From positions 9,093,210-9,157,209 of the forward strand of contig OY987225.1 of assembly GCA_963920705.1 (NCBI GenBank): a stretch of DNA of 64,000 nucleotides, given 5' to 3'. The position numbers and the translations under genes were made by a program. The stretch comes from Odiellus spinosus (lineage: Eukaryota; Arthropoda; Arachnida; Opiliones; Phalangiidae). Shown here piece by piece: positions 53,210 to 64,000 of the stretch (its first letter is position 1; each line of letters begins with the position of its first letter). The notes under the pieces were generated by a model. That model was not told the DNA's origin, made no database searches, and was given only the letters and a program-made list of their open reading frames with translations.

Positions 53210-53870
53210 TGCAAATTTCAGAGCAGATAGGGCCTTTAAAACAACTGGCGTCTCTAGAGTATCCCCTAAATGCCTGCTTTTCTGCTACACAATTAATTTA
53301 CCTTACCAAAGGCAGGTGGGAGGGGCTTATACGTGTATGCGGGTCCCATTGGCTTCTTACTTTGACAAGGCATATTTGGCTTAACTATATTAAGACAAAT
53401 ACTGCCTATATATTTTTGTTCTATACTTTTTCGGACATTTCCTTATTTAAGCAATCTAACGATAGTTAGTATTTCGTGGCTTAACGCCTTTATTCATCCT
53501 AAAGAATGGCTAGATATGAAAACATAAACTAAATATATAAATCATCCGCTATTTTCAATTTCCGCCAGAGTTAGTCGAAAACTCTCTGGGCCATAAAAAA
53601 GTTAAAAAAATAATGCTTATTTCCAACGCTATCTTTACTTTCCTTTTCTTGCTCTAAAGGCGTCTGCTACAATTCCTGCTATTCAATTGACCTGTCGAAT
53701 CAAGAATTAAGTAGGGTTTTTACCTTAGTTTTGATATTTTGCAGGATAACTCTAAACTTAATTATGAGTCCACGTTTAGAAACTTTAGTTAAAGTCACGC
53801 TGCAGTCTCTCAACCATGGGCCAAATAAAGTGTTATTTGGCCCATGTCTCAACTAATCCGCAACGATTCT
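53210..53870. other. No gene seen
   Basis: AT-rich with short chance frames. A small perfect palindrome, TGGGCCAAATAA / TTATTTGGCCCA, lies at about 53818-53845. Confidence 0.4.
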
Positions 53871-53880
53871 TTTTGGTTCA

Positions 53881-56800
53881 CAGGGCCGTCGCCAGGTTAA
53901 AATTTTAGGTAGGGCCGTGGTAGGGCACATTTTCGGACGAAATAGTATTACCACAAGAAATTTTAAAATTTGGTACTATTTATTTAAAATTAAAAACTTC
54001 AAACAGATAATTTTCGTGATTTCAAAGTGAACTGTTTCAGAAAAGTTTCAAAAGACACACTTCTTGTGTATTCTTTTTCAACAGCTAGTAATGTCAGATC
54101 ACATAGACGTTCTGGTAACATAGACTGGCGGTCGGGGCTTAACACTCTCGTCAAAGTAGAAAACGTTCCTTCACAAACAGCAGTAGACGAACCAAAAGCC
54201 AAAGCAGCACAGCATATTTTGTATAAAATTGGGAAAGCGTCCTATATAGAAAATTAAATTTTACCTACAGGCTACATACCTGAAATATTAAAATATAGGC
54301 GCGTAGAGCGCACTCAGCGCAATAGCACTGTTTTTTATGTTGGATTGTTACTGATAGAATTATTTTACTGATACTAATACAGTAATACTCACATTACATT
54401 TCAAGAGAGTCTCGCAAAGAACTCGCAATTTTTTTTCTTCGGCAGCAGTACATTTTGATCTATCCTCATTAGCTGGCAAATGGGATCCAGTTTGTCAATA
54501 TCAAAAAATGATGGAGAGCTCGGAACTAATGATGCAAACGCCTTCGACAGATCTTTGTTTCGTTCTGAAAATCTACCCTCCATCTCTGTCGTAATCGAAT
54601 CAATCACGCTGTAAAATAATCTTTTCATTGACGTTTCAGGGGTTAGATTGTAATTTGCGGACCCAGACTGTCCCACCGTTGACATGATGTGGGTATCTTT
54701 GAATCTGGGATTAATTTTTCGGGTACGTTTTTTTTTGAACCGATGTACCGGTCCTTAGCTCGTGGTCATCAGCTTCGGGAAAATGTTTTATATACGTACT
54801 CCACATTTGCGAAAAATGATTTTCACTTCGTTGCTGTTTAATGGTATTGACTGTTGTGGTTATTAAATCTATCCCTGTTATAAGATCACACTCTTCATTT
54901 TGTAAATGCTTGTTAGCTGGAGCAAACACTTCTGGAAAGTCAAATTGCAATTCTTTTGTAATGACACTATATAAGGAATTGTAATGACCAACAAGAAGTT
55001 GGTGACCAAAAATTATCATATAATAATTAAGTTAAAAAACACAACCAACCCAAAACACTTTTCGTCACAATCGCCAAAAACCGAAATTCCATGCTTACTT
55101 AATTCTTTCAGTACCAACAATATGTCTTGAAAATTTTCAACGATGATTGTTACGGTTTCCAGATGTCCTGTCGATCTGTGCTCCATAAGACGTTTTAATG
55201 TTTCTTAAATAAGCTCAGCTGGGCTTCTGGGATTATTATACAAATATAATGGATTGGATTTGGATTACTAGCAAACCTTTGTATCGCTCACACACAGTAA
55301 ATTTTCGAAAAAGATTGTAGAGACAGTTGCGCGTGTCAAAGAACTGCTTTAATTTTGGTTCTAACTTAAAACCGTTAACAATTACTAGATGACGTTGATG
55401 ATTAAAGCAGTGAACATAAGGAATATCCCTTTCCAAAGTTTGAGAAATTATCTTTTGAATTCCTCCTTTTACACCAGACATAACTAAATAAATAGTTAAT
55501 TTAAAATTTTGTTAAAGAATAGATTTACAAGTAATTAGAATTAAAATACCTGAAGCGCCATCATAACATTGGCTTATAATCTTATTTAGATCCAGATTGT
55601 TTTTTTTTAGAACATCTAAAATTCGTTTCGAAGTATATTCGGCATTTAACTCCTCTAAACAAATCATATCTAGTAAATTTTCAAATGGTACACCATTTTT
55701 AACATGTCGAATTACGATGCAAAAGTCTTCGTTTCCTGGAATTACCAATGACCAAAAAATCAGTATGTATATTTACAAAATTTAACTTATTTAAGACGTA
55801 TATTAACGTAGTTATAAATTTTAAATTTATAATTTACTTGATTTATCTCGTGTGCCATCACATTTTATTGTATAATACCCTGGTTTCGATAAGCGAACGC
55901 TATCTGCAACCGCCGTTCTTAAACATTCAGCTAGGATTCCTATGAGTTCATTTTGTACAGACGGTGATCTATAATGCGCATTCTGTGGAATCGTTTTTAA
56001 AATCCTGACCAACTCTGGATCTCGTTTTAGGGTGAACTCAAATAAGCTGAGGAAAAGTCCAGAAGATGATTGATGTAAATGTTCAGTACTGCCGCGCAGA
56101 GGAAGTTCATGTTCAGCTAGAAATTGTATAACTTCAAAAACCGCTCTCAAGTAATATCGATTGTTCTGAATCTGCTTGTCAATCAGTTTTTTAGTAATCG
56201 TTGAGTTAGCTTGTTCTCTGGCTTGATGTTCTTTCCAGTTTAAATAGGCTTCCTTGTGATATTTTGAATCCTTGTGCTTATTAAAGCCAGTTTTAGATAA
56301 AGCGTTTTTCCAATTTTTATAACCTTTGATGGTGAAATTTTGGTCTACCCTCTCTTTAGTAATTGAAAACTTCCTACAGGGATAGCAATAGCAAGAGTCT
56401 GTATTTTTGGAATACTCCAGCCAATCTCTTTCCTTATACCAGTCACTATTGAAACTCCTCATTCGAGTTGTAAATTGTGTTCTTGGATAATGCGACAGCT
56501 TTGGCTGAGAGGGTGCTTTATCCCCTAAATCATTCGCAATCACTTCCTTTTTTGGAAGTTGGGTCGATTCATTATCACTTTCAGATGGTTCAGAACTGGA
56601 TAGCATCGGTCTGCATTCCAATTCTGGGTCTTCATTTAATAAAGTATTTCTCTGTATCGTGACCGCCGTCACCGCACCAATGGATTGACTTACCGTACTA
56701 TTTTTGCCTTCACTCACTGTATTATTTACGGAAATTACGGTATTTTCAAGAACAGGTGCGCGAGCTTCAAAAGATGAAGATGGTTGCATGAAATGTGATG

Positions 56801-57954
56801 ATTCTGATATGACTTCGGTAATTGAGTTTAATGTTCGTGTTGCTTTACTAAAATAGTTCGACAACGGCATATGCCTGCCCCTTTTTTTAGGGGTTTGAAT
56901 AAATTCCGAGGACTTTTCCCGTTTTTTAGGTTTTCTGTTCATTTTAAATACTCTACGATTCACGTATCACGAACCAGGCGAGCCTGAAATTTACCTTATA
57001 ATAAAGAAACTGCCCCTTAAATTCTAGGCATGCGCTTGCAGTTATGTTTATAATGTTTATTCAGATTTTCTTATTTTTACTTACGGTAGATACCTCGTAA
57101 TCACTACGCGAGTAACGCGAGAGTCATGAATCGCTATAACGCGTCGAGGCAGGCCTGCCTGTTCTTTCTTAGATCTCAAAATTCGGGCTGGGAGAGGCGC
57201 TCGCGAGCACCATTTGTTAGTTACCTTGGCCACGCGCATCACGTGACCACGAACTATTCTCAACTCTTTAGACGTAGAATTGACGCATGCGCCATACTAG
57301 CATCCCCGGACCAGTCCCCAGGGCCCAGAACGAGCGGAACACGGAGGAAAGGGGGGGGGGGGCGGCTTCTATACAGCGGCTTTCTTTTTTCCCGCATATT
57401 GTCAGATAAAAACAGGGAGGGTAGACAAATTTTATACCTCAAATAATTTTCTTTTGGCGAGAAGGCCGATCGTGACAATCGACCAATAACGTGGCGGCTG
57501 CCAGCCGCTGCCGGTATTGGCAGTACGACACAATGGCGTGGCGGAACTGCGGCAGCCGATCGCTGCTGTTGCCGGGTAAATTTAAATGCGTTGGCGGGTC
57601 ACTTTGGGTCCCGAGCCGACCCGAGGGCCTGTATTTGGGCAGCTATGATGGATAATGATATGATTTTCTAAGCTCTAGACATTCAGAGACTTCTGCATTG
57701 GCGTCTACGGAAGGTCAGCAAAAACGTTGTTTTTATAGCTGGGTAACATATATTTTCTCTAACTTTTTAACTAGAGAGACTTTATACGTAGCCTGGTAGG
57801 GCCATCGAAATGACAGGTAGGGCCATCGAAATGACAGGTAGCCTGGTAGGGCCATGAGGATATTTGAAGATTTTTGGAAAAATTGTAGGTAGGGCCAAGC
57901 CCATTATAGGTAGGGCCGGGCCCACCCGCCCCCCCCCCCCTGACGACGGGCCTG
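53881..57954 (-). mobile_element. hAT transposon of the TTF-finger/DUF4371 type
   Basis: Terminal repeats CAGGGCCGTCGCCAGG (53881) and CCTGACGACGGGCCTG (ending 57954) are inverted with two changes. hAT-type CAGGG ends. Flanks TTGGTTCA and CGATATGG do not match, so the target duplication is lost or one end is wrong. The transposase occupies 53999-56963. The stretch 57000-57950 is non-coding, with a G-run at 57350-57361 and GGTAGGGCCATCGAAATGACA repeats (57800-57850). Confidence 0.75.
53999..56963 (-). pseudogene. hAT transposase-like gene with introns
   Basis: Exons seen: 56963 to ~55848 (Ser-rich N-terminus; TTF-type finger around MRSFNSDWYKERDWLEY and DSCYCYPCRKF; then DUF4371, HELPLRGSTEH), 55735-55550 (VPFENLLDMI, QCYDGAS), 55483-55277 (MSGVKGGIQKII, YVHCFNHQRHL), about 55200-55040, 55019-54711, 54685-54401, and the hAT dimerisation end 54202-53999 (SSTAVCEGTFSTL). 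Splice sites around exons 2 and 3 are good GT-AG. Human ZMYM-type and insect 'zinc finger MYM 1-like' proteins have this layout. Whether the later exons still join in frame is unclear. Confidence 0.75.
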
Positions 57955-57985
57955 CGATATGGCTCTATTAACATTAGCTCCATTT

Positions 57986-59252
57986 TTAGTTAGAATACAG
58001 AGCTATTTCGTACTTATCGCAATAGCCAATTGTAACGGTGTCCAGCCACTCTTTGTCTGTTACGTCAATTTTGGCACCATTTTTGATAAGACTAGAAACA
58101 TTTTTTTTACTACCATAACGAACGGCGGAATGTAACGGTGTTTTTCCAGCCATATTAGAAATGTTCACGTCAGCCCCATTTGCTATCAGATAAAGCGCAA
58201 TTGCAATATGAAATTCTCTGCTAGCCAATAACAATGGAGTAACACCGTAACCATTTTTCTCGTTAAAACATTTATGTTTGTCAATTTAAAAAACTTTTTA
58301 CTCGGAGGATTTTCAACTAAACGTTTCACGCTCTTTATACTTCCGATTTCGCAAGCGTAATGTAACGTCGTCTTGTTGTTCAAACATTTCCAATGAATGT
58401 AATTAGATATCGTGTCGTTAGAACTTATCTTTAAAACAGAATATCGATCAAGAAGTTATAAATAAACTTATGTTTTTCTTTCACAGCAACCATCAACGCA
58501 GTTTCACCCTTTACATTAGTGAAATGTGATTCGTTAAATGAGCATATTACATCATTGACGTAATTGCGCAAAATTGGTAAAAATTCGCTACGTCTCTTTT
58601 CGCTTTTCAAAACACTGTTTAAAAAGTTTCTCAAATCATAATGTTCATTCTTAAGCAGAATTTCATTCGTAACGGCAGTTAATTTGACGGAATCGTTACA
58701 CTCGGTTTCCACTGGGTGAATTTCTTTGCGGATAAAAATTTCCGAAAAACGTGAAAAGCGGAAATTCCGCATTCATATTTTTTTTCTTCGGGTTGATTTC
58801 CACTGGGCGAAAAAATAAATGGAAAACGCCTTCTAGAGTAGCTTGAACTCCGACTTTACGAGCTGAACTGAACCGTGTGTGTATAGTAATAGTTTAAAGA
58901 TGGACGACCATGGGCTCGAAACAATTAAAACTCTAAAAGTTTATTTATTGTATCGAAGATGAAAAAAAAGAATCACGCACCTAGAATCTTCTAAGATTCT
59001 GGGTGCGTGACATTTTTCTAATTTTATTTATAAATGCACGAGTTTTCTTGACGACGCAGCCCACGTGAAGTCTGACTAGATTTATCTCATAGATTTTAAG
59101 CCTTGGTTTTAATTTTAAGAACAGAAAATATAAATCTCGTATGATCACGTGGTACAACTCTAAAACGCCTATGATTGGTTGAAAAAAAAATCGCTCTATT
59201 ACGAAAACCGCAAAAATAGAAATAGAACTTTCGACGCCAAAACGCGAATTTC

Positions 59253-59285
<33 letters not shown>

Positions 59286-59870
59286 GGAAAATATTTTTCC
59301 TATTCCTCTAAATTATGCGAAAAACGCTCTAAATTCGCTCAGTGGAAACCCAGTGTTACGCGTCAACAAATAATTCACAACAAAATATTCAGCGAATGTT
59401 CGATGAACGAATATCAAGTTTTCAGTCATTTCCATAACAATACTCACTTTTAAAACTTCAGACTGAAAGCTTTTGATATCTTCATCAATCAATAATTGTT
59501 CGTGTTTACCCATTTTCAAGCATTTGATGAAAGGCGCGCAAAGATTTAACTTCAAGTCCTTTATCTCTTATGATAAATATCGAATTTACTTCGCACAAAT
59601 GATTCGTACATTTCTATGAATGAAATATTAGAGATTTTAATCGCTTTCCTATCGATGATATTGATATATTCGGCTAATATTCTACAATGTAATGGATTTC
59701 CCATAAACTCATTTTCAACGTCGTACATTAATAATCCAGATAATGATTTAATACAATCGTAAGCTAATTTTATCTTATCTTTCAAGAAAATAAATCCTTG
59801 TTTGTCTGCTTCCGTTTTAAAAAGTAGCTTAGGCCAATAAATTGGCGAAGCGTAATAGGTATTTAAATTT
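57986..59870 (-). pseudogene. NACHT-ankyrin repeat gene, 3' part, interrupted by a MITE
   Basis: From 59870 leftwards: the winged-helix end of an NACHT/STAND ATPase (FMGNPLHCRILAEYIN), then LIFVHRTFAEYFVVNYLL, the signature at the NACHT C-terminus, then, after the MITE at 58699-59355, a linker and ankyrin repeats (VKGETALMVAVKEKHKFI, NKTTLHYACEIGSIKSV, GKTPLHSAVRYGSKKNV). Leaving out the MITE and one TTA rejoins the frame exactly. Frameshifts near 59558 and 58260-58400 break it further. Such proteins are intracellular sensors or scaffolds in arthropods. The Walker A half is missing. Confidence 0.75.
58699..59355 (+). mobile_element. PIF/Harbinger-like MITE in the NACHT-ankyrin gene
   Basis: Ends CACTCGGTTTCCACTGGG and CTCAGTGGAAACCCAGTG are inverted, flanked on both sides by TTA (58696-58698 and 59356-59358), the 3-bp duplication of PIF/Harbinger elements. 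It holds a run of about 27 A (59257-59283). A second near-copy of the end (GATTTCCACTGGGCGAA, 58795) lies inside. No transposase. Confidence 0.75.
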
Positions 59871-59879
59871 CTTAGAAAT

Positions 59880-60760
59880 GGAAGGGAAGGTGCTAGGGGC
59901 GATTGACTGAGCGGTTATATAGACTTTTTTATATCAAAATCCTTCCCGTTAGCCTGCCAGGGTAGATATATTAGGGTGGGAGAAGGGGTCGGTGCAAAAG
60001 AGACGAAGCTGTACGCCTTTTACCATCTTCATACGAGGCGTAATTAGCCGTGCTTAATCAGATTTAACCGAGGTTTACTTGCCTTCTCAGTTCTATAAAC
60101 CTCGGTTAAATCTCATCAAACCACGGTTAAACCTGATTAAACCGGCTAGTTACGTTATAAAATCGTATTAGTAGGGTACCAAAATCAATAGCTATAATTG
60201 AAAAATATTAAGTTACACTTTCTCAAACATAATTAATATATGTTTCTTTACGGGTTGAACCGGCACCAACGAAAGAACCAGCGAAGGAACCTCCTTTTTT
60301 TTTGGATAATTTTGATTCAAGATTATGTTTAAGGTCTCATTTTCACAAAGTATAGCCTCTACATCGTCATGCTTACCCTAAAATATTGGGGAAATGATAT
60401 TTCCTCCTCAAACCAAGAACCAGGAGTCGTGTATGATTAAACACACTTTACACTTTAAAACACGCTAAATTTCTCACTCTTGGTGTCCCTTTTTTGCCCT
60501 GAGCAAAGATTAGACGCTAGATTTCTTAAGCCTCGTTCATACTTGAGGGCAAAATCGGTTCCCAAACCGGTACTCGGCGTTTTCCGTTTTCCCTGGGTCA
60601 CAAGCTGACAAGACGGGTTGCGGCTGTTCGCCCCCGTTCGACGCTAATCCAAGGCTTAGCGTCGATTTAAAAAATGCTTAGAATTTAAAATTTATAAATA
60701 ATTATCTTAAACTAATTAGTAAATCGTGTTTGTAACTCGTTGGTTAATTATTTTTGTCAG
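59880..60760. other. No gene; a small MITE-like palindrome at 60040-60170
   Basis: TAATTAGCCGTGCTTAATCAGATTTAACCGAGG on the left and its diverged complement (CCTCGGTTAAATC...AAACCGGCTAGTTA) on the right make a ~130-bp inverted repeat. Confidence 0.5.
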
Positions 60761-60763
60761 AAA

Positions 60764-61111
60764 CTATAATTTTAAGATGTGTCGGCCTGTTTCGTGATTT
60801 TCTTGGCGGATCGAAGCGAAGCGACTTGTCCCGTAAATTGCTTCCCGAACCAGCACACACTGATTTCTCACGTTGGTTTCATAATCAGTTATAGAAATCG
60901 AAGCGAAATTTAGGTCTATATATGAACGCGGCTTAAAATATTCATCTTCTTCGACGTTCTTCTTTACGATACCAAGAATCCATTCAGGTTCCATAAGAAT
61001 ATGGGAGCATAGCTTTAGCCTCTGGTACCATCCTCCCAAACTTTGTAACAAAAGTTCGTCTGCAATTTTCGCAACATTTGTACGCTTAGATCTTTTTTCG
61101 GTCGGCTCCAT
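60764..61111 (-). CDS. Unknown 115-residue protein
   Basis: ATG 61111 to the stop at 60764, intact. Basic N-terminus (EKRSKR), then a helix (IADELLLQSLGGW), then mixed charged sequence. A partial copy in inverted orientation lies at 61190-61290, conserved over ADELLLQSLGGW, which argues the frame is real. Possibly a first exon. The family is not recognised. Confidence 0.45.
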   Translation of the reverse strand: MEPTEKRSKRTNVAKIADELLLQSLGGWYQRLKLCSHILMEPEWILGIVKKNVEEDEYFKPRSYIDLNFASISITDYETNVRNQCVLVREAIYGTSRFASIRQENHETGRHILKL

Positions 61112-61189
61112 TTTTATTACCCAAAATATGTCAAGGTCGTTAGTGGCGCGGGTTAATTATAGATTTCAGGAGCGATTTACTTGAAAAAT

Positions 61190-61290
61190 CGATTCGAAGC
61201 AGACGAACTTTTGCTACAAAGTTTGGGAGGATGGTTATTGAATCGCGGCCATCCCATATTCTTATGGAACCTGAATGGATTCTTGACGAT
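61190..61290 (+). repeat. Inverted partial copy of the 61111 gene
   Basis: GCAGACGAACTTTTGCTACA ... TTCTTATGGAACCTGAATGG on the plus strand matches the complement of about 60980-61060. The pair forms a ~100-bp inverted repeat. Confidence 0.75.
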
Positions 61291-61529
61291 ACAAAATATC
61301 AAAGTTTATAACGTTGATGGCGCCTATCTTAAGATATACATTAATCTGGGCATTTGTAAAAGGAGTCTGGTTAATCTCAGAAAATACTATAATATTAGCC
61401 TGATTTCACAATAAACCAAATCACATCGTCCATTCGTTAATTATATTTCGCTCTTTTACTGGGCTCTCGTATTAATTCATTTTAACCGTTGATGGCTTTA
61501 TCGTTCTTTTGACTCCAACCTAAGGGGTT

Positions 61530-62320
61530 TTTCCCATTTCGCCCAAATATTTCGCCCAAAATTATCTATTCCCATTTCGCCCAATCCTACTTCACCCAAA
61601 CGTATTATCATTTGGCCCAAAATTATCGATTCCCAATTCGCCCAAACCAAAATTTCCTTGTCCCAATTCGCCCAATCCCACTTCGCCCAATCGTTTTATC
61701 AGTTAGTAAAGAATTATCTATTCCCATTTCGCTCAACCTAAAATTCCTTTTCCCGTTTCGCCTAAAATTGTTAGGTTGGGTTAGGTTACCAAAACTAATA
61801 AAGTAAATTGTTCTTTAGATTGGGTTGGGTTAGGTTAGGTTAAGGTAGATTATGTTGGGTTAAGATAGATTGTATTGGGTTGGGTTAGGTTACCAAAATT
61901 AATAAAGAAAATAGTTCTTAAGATTGAGTTGGGTTATGTTGGCTTGGGTTAGGTTAGGTTACCAAAACTAATAAATAAAATTGTTCTATAGATTGGGTTG
62001 GTTGGGTTAGGTTACCAAAATTAATAAAGTAAATTGTTTAGTTACATCAAGAAGTGCGTGTAGAAATAATTAAACAGGACGAAGGAACCGATCAAGAGGA
62101 TTTTGTTCGCATATGCCTTGGGTGTGGATTGGGCGAAATAAGAATTTGGCAAAAATGGAATTATGCGAAATGTGATTTGGCGAAATGGGAATTAGGGGAA
62201 ATGGGATTGGACGAAATAGGATTGGGCCTAATAAATTGGGTTGACTGGGAATTGGGCCAATTGAGATTGGGCGAAATGGGAATTGGGCCAAATGTTTTGG
62301 GCGAATCGGGGTAGAACCTA
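61530..62320 (+). mobile_element. Palindrome-ended element with TTAGG-like core
   Basis: The left arm is 8-10 degenerate copies of TTCCCATTTCGCCCAA (61535-61770). The right arm is the inverted form TTGGGCGAAATGGGAATT (62120-62310). The core (61770-62035) has four ~80-bp units each with GGGTTAGGTTACCAAAA and TTAGGTTGGGT. It matches the layout of the elements at 26006 and 48590 though the arm motif differs. Confidence 0.75.
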
Positions 62321-62598
62321 TTAAGGACCCAGTTTTCCGAGTTGAATTCACGATTTGTTGGGAAGCTAACCGTAGTCAGATTGATACAGTATGAAATCTA
62401 ATAGTAAGCCGCTTTCAGAGTCTGATTATAAGGATTTATTACGCTCTCTATTGGAATGTATGACGAACCTTGGCAATAAAATAACCAGAAAGTATTTTAC
62501 GTACCGTAACTAAAAACTTCAGTAAGGTAATTAAATATAACAAAACCGGTAAGAAGTTAGCTTGGGAGACTAAATATATGCGTTACCGACAGTGAAGG

Positions 62599-63757
62599 CT
62601 CTTTAATTAGTCGAGGCAATTCGTTCATGTTAGCTTATGAATGCTTATACAAGGAATTTAAAGGGAAAAAAAATCCCCATATTTTAATTTTTAATTTAGG
62701 TTGCAATCGAACAAACCTAATCCATGGATAATGTTTTGTTATAACTCCCCGACTTTAGTCGAGGCAATTCGTTCATGTTAGCTTATGAATGCTTATACAA
62801 GGAATTTAAAGGGAAAAAATTCCCCATATTTTTATTTTTAATCTAGGTTGCAAACGAACAAACCTAATCCATGGATAATGTTTTATTACAACTCCTCGAC
62901 TTTAGTCGAGGCAATTCGTTCATGTTAGCTTATGAATGCTTATACAAGGAATTTAAAGGGAATAAAAATTCCCCGTATTTTAATTTTTAATTTAGGTTGC
63001 AAACGAACAAACATAATTCATGGATAATGTTTTATTATAACTCCTAATAACTAATTAGTGGTCCCTTATGGAAATCATCATTTAAATTGTACGGTTTTAA
63101 TGAAAAGAAAAATGAAAGTATTACAATTTATTTAAAAACCTTATCCGCTCTAAAATTCGTCGCTTTGAAATTCTCCTCCCTTGCGCACAAAATATAGGTT
63201 TGAAAGTACAAATTGTTATGGTTTGCGTCGTCTGCTAAGTTAGAAAAGAAGGTGACTTTAAACGGGCTTTAAAAAACACATTGCCCTTGATCATATACAC
63301 ATTCCAGTAAACCGGCAAGTATTTTTAACGATCCATTCAATTGCGAGTCGTGGAAATTCGGGTTAAATTAAGAAAACAAAAAGTGGACTCGCGTTATACT
63401 GAAAAATAACAGTTCAATACACGTTTTCCCAGAAAAATAATTAAGCGAAATTTAATGTTAAGCGTCAATTGGAGAAAATCGTCTGTTATGTTTTTTCTTA
63501 AATATTTCCGAGTGAATAAAATCAGTTGTTTTGAAATTTGAAACTCTAAATCGTGCCAGATTGTGATTATATTTAAATTTAGTTTTAAAAGAAAATCTAA
63601 TTACATTTAAATTTCATGATTTAAAAGAAAATCTAATTACATTTAAATTTCATGTTTTAAAAGAAAATTTAATATCTGTCACTTCAGACATTCAAGGCCA
63701 TAACATGTCCTTCTGAGTCTTTGTTCGCAAAGACATTTTTGATATAATATTGATAAT
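62599..63757 (-). mobile_element. Second foldback element copy, one arm only
   Basis: The complement of about 19848-21130: three tandem units, the ~700-bp segment with GCAGACGACGCAAACC, and one terminal arm ending TGTCTTTGTTCGCAAAGACATTTTTGATATAATAT... The opposite arm is missing. Confidence 0.85.
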
Positions 63758-63759
63758 AA

Positions 63760-64000
63760 GAACTAACATATATTTGGAGATTTATTTCTAACGATCCAAT
63801 GTAACTTAACTTGCCAATTATGTTTTGAAGCGTATTATCTTCTTTTCGTTTTATCAAATTGTTTACGATATAAAACTATGATCAAAATTGAAAATTTCTT
63901 TGAAAGGTCCATAACTAAGTGGTATTCGTTGGTTCGCGGTTATGCTCGGAATTTTGGGATTCGTGACGGGAAGAAACGCTTGTAAAGACTCCCCCTATTC
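63760..64000. other. No gene seen
   Basis: Flanking sequence after the foldback copy. Confidence 0.4.

Noticed and set aside
57986-59870. Bacterial origin of the NACHT-ankyrin gene
   Set aside because: The FVHRTFAEYFVV-type NACHT end and ankyrin layout are common in arthropods, and the surrounding MITE and hAT are eukaryotic.

Overview
This is a repeat-rich, AT-rich animal nuclear window, most likely from an insect or another arthropod. The evidence is the set of families present (Ty3/Gypsy and Copia retrotransposons, I/R1-like and CR1-like LINEs, a Helitron, a DUF4371-type hAT with introns, hAT and PIF/Harbinger MITEs), GT-AG introns with matching phases, an NACHT-ankyrin gene, and several short runs of the insect-type telomere motif (CCTAA/TTAGG). 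Nearly every long reading frame carries stops or frameshifts, so most of the window is fossil sequence.

Layout. 1-6830: a dense, two-strand cluster of small unrecognised genes and gene fragments, some overlapping as TAATG or ATGA, several broken, one split by a 5'-truncated LINE (4467-6121). 7380-10900: a Copia pol. 12066-14781: an unrecognised multi-exon gene on the minus strand. 15958-16470: two copies of one hAT MITE. 17530-19372: a triplicated coding 3' end and a ~140-bp satellite. 19373-32968: a Gypsy retrotransposon with ~0.6-kb LTRs, tRNA-Lys primer site and polypurine tract. Its left LTR is split by about 4.2 kb of foldback and satellite DNA, and its gag by a 1.04-kb element with TTAGG-like cores. 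32969-37048: a Helitron whose Rep HUH motif and Walker A motif have both been lost. 38755-39440: an antisense Gypsy fragment. 39476-42040: a LINE lacking its 3' half. 43424-44535: a 1.1-kb palindrome. 47584-52851: a second cluster of small unrecognised genes, several with TATA boxes. 53881-57954: the hAT. 57986-59870: an NACHT-ankyrin gene interrupted by a PIF/Harbinger-type MITE. 61530-62320 and 62599-63757: further palindromic and foldback elements.

The most interesting points are: (i) two retrotransposons of different superfamilies, Copia and Gypsy, each carry a methyl-CpG-binding-like (MBD/TAM) domain at the C-terminal side of the integrase, where chromoviruses carry a chromodomain; (ii) the Gypsy has an extra reading frame in the env position that ends in a zinc knuckle; (iii) the two small-gene clusters look like decayed insertions of a large DNA-virus-like genome, although I recognise no hallmark viral gene, so that origin is inference.
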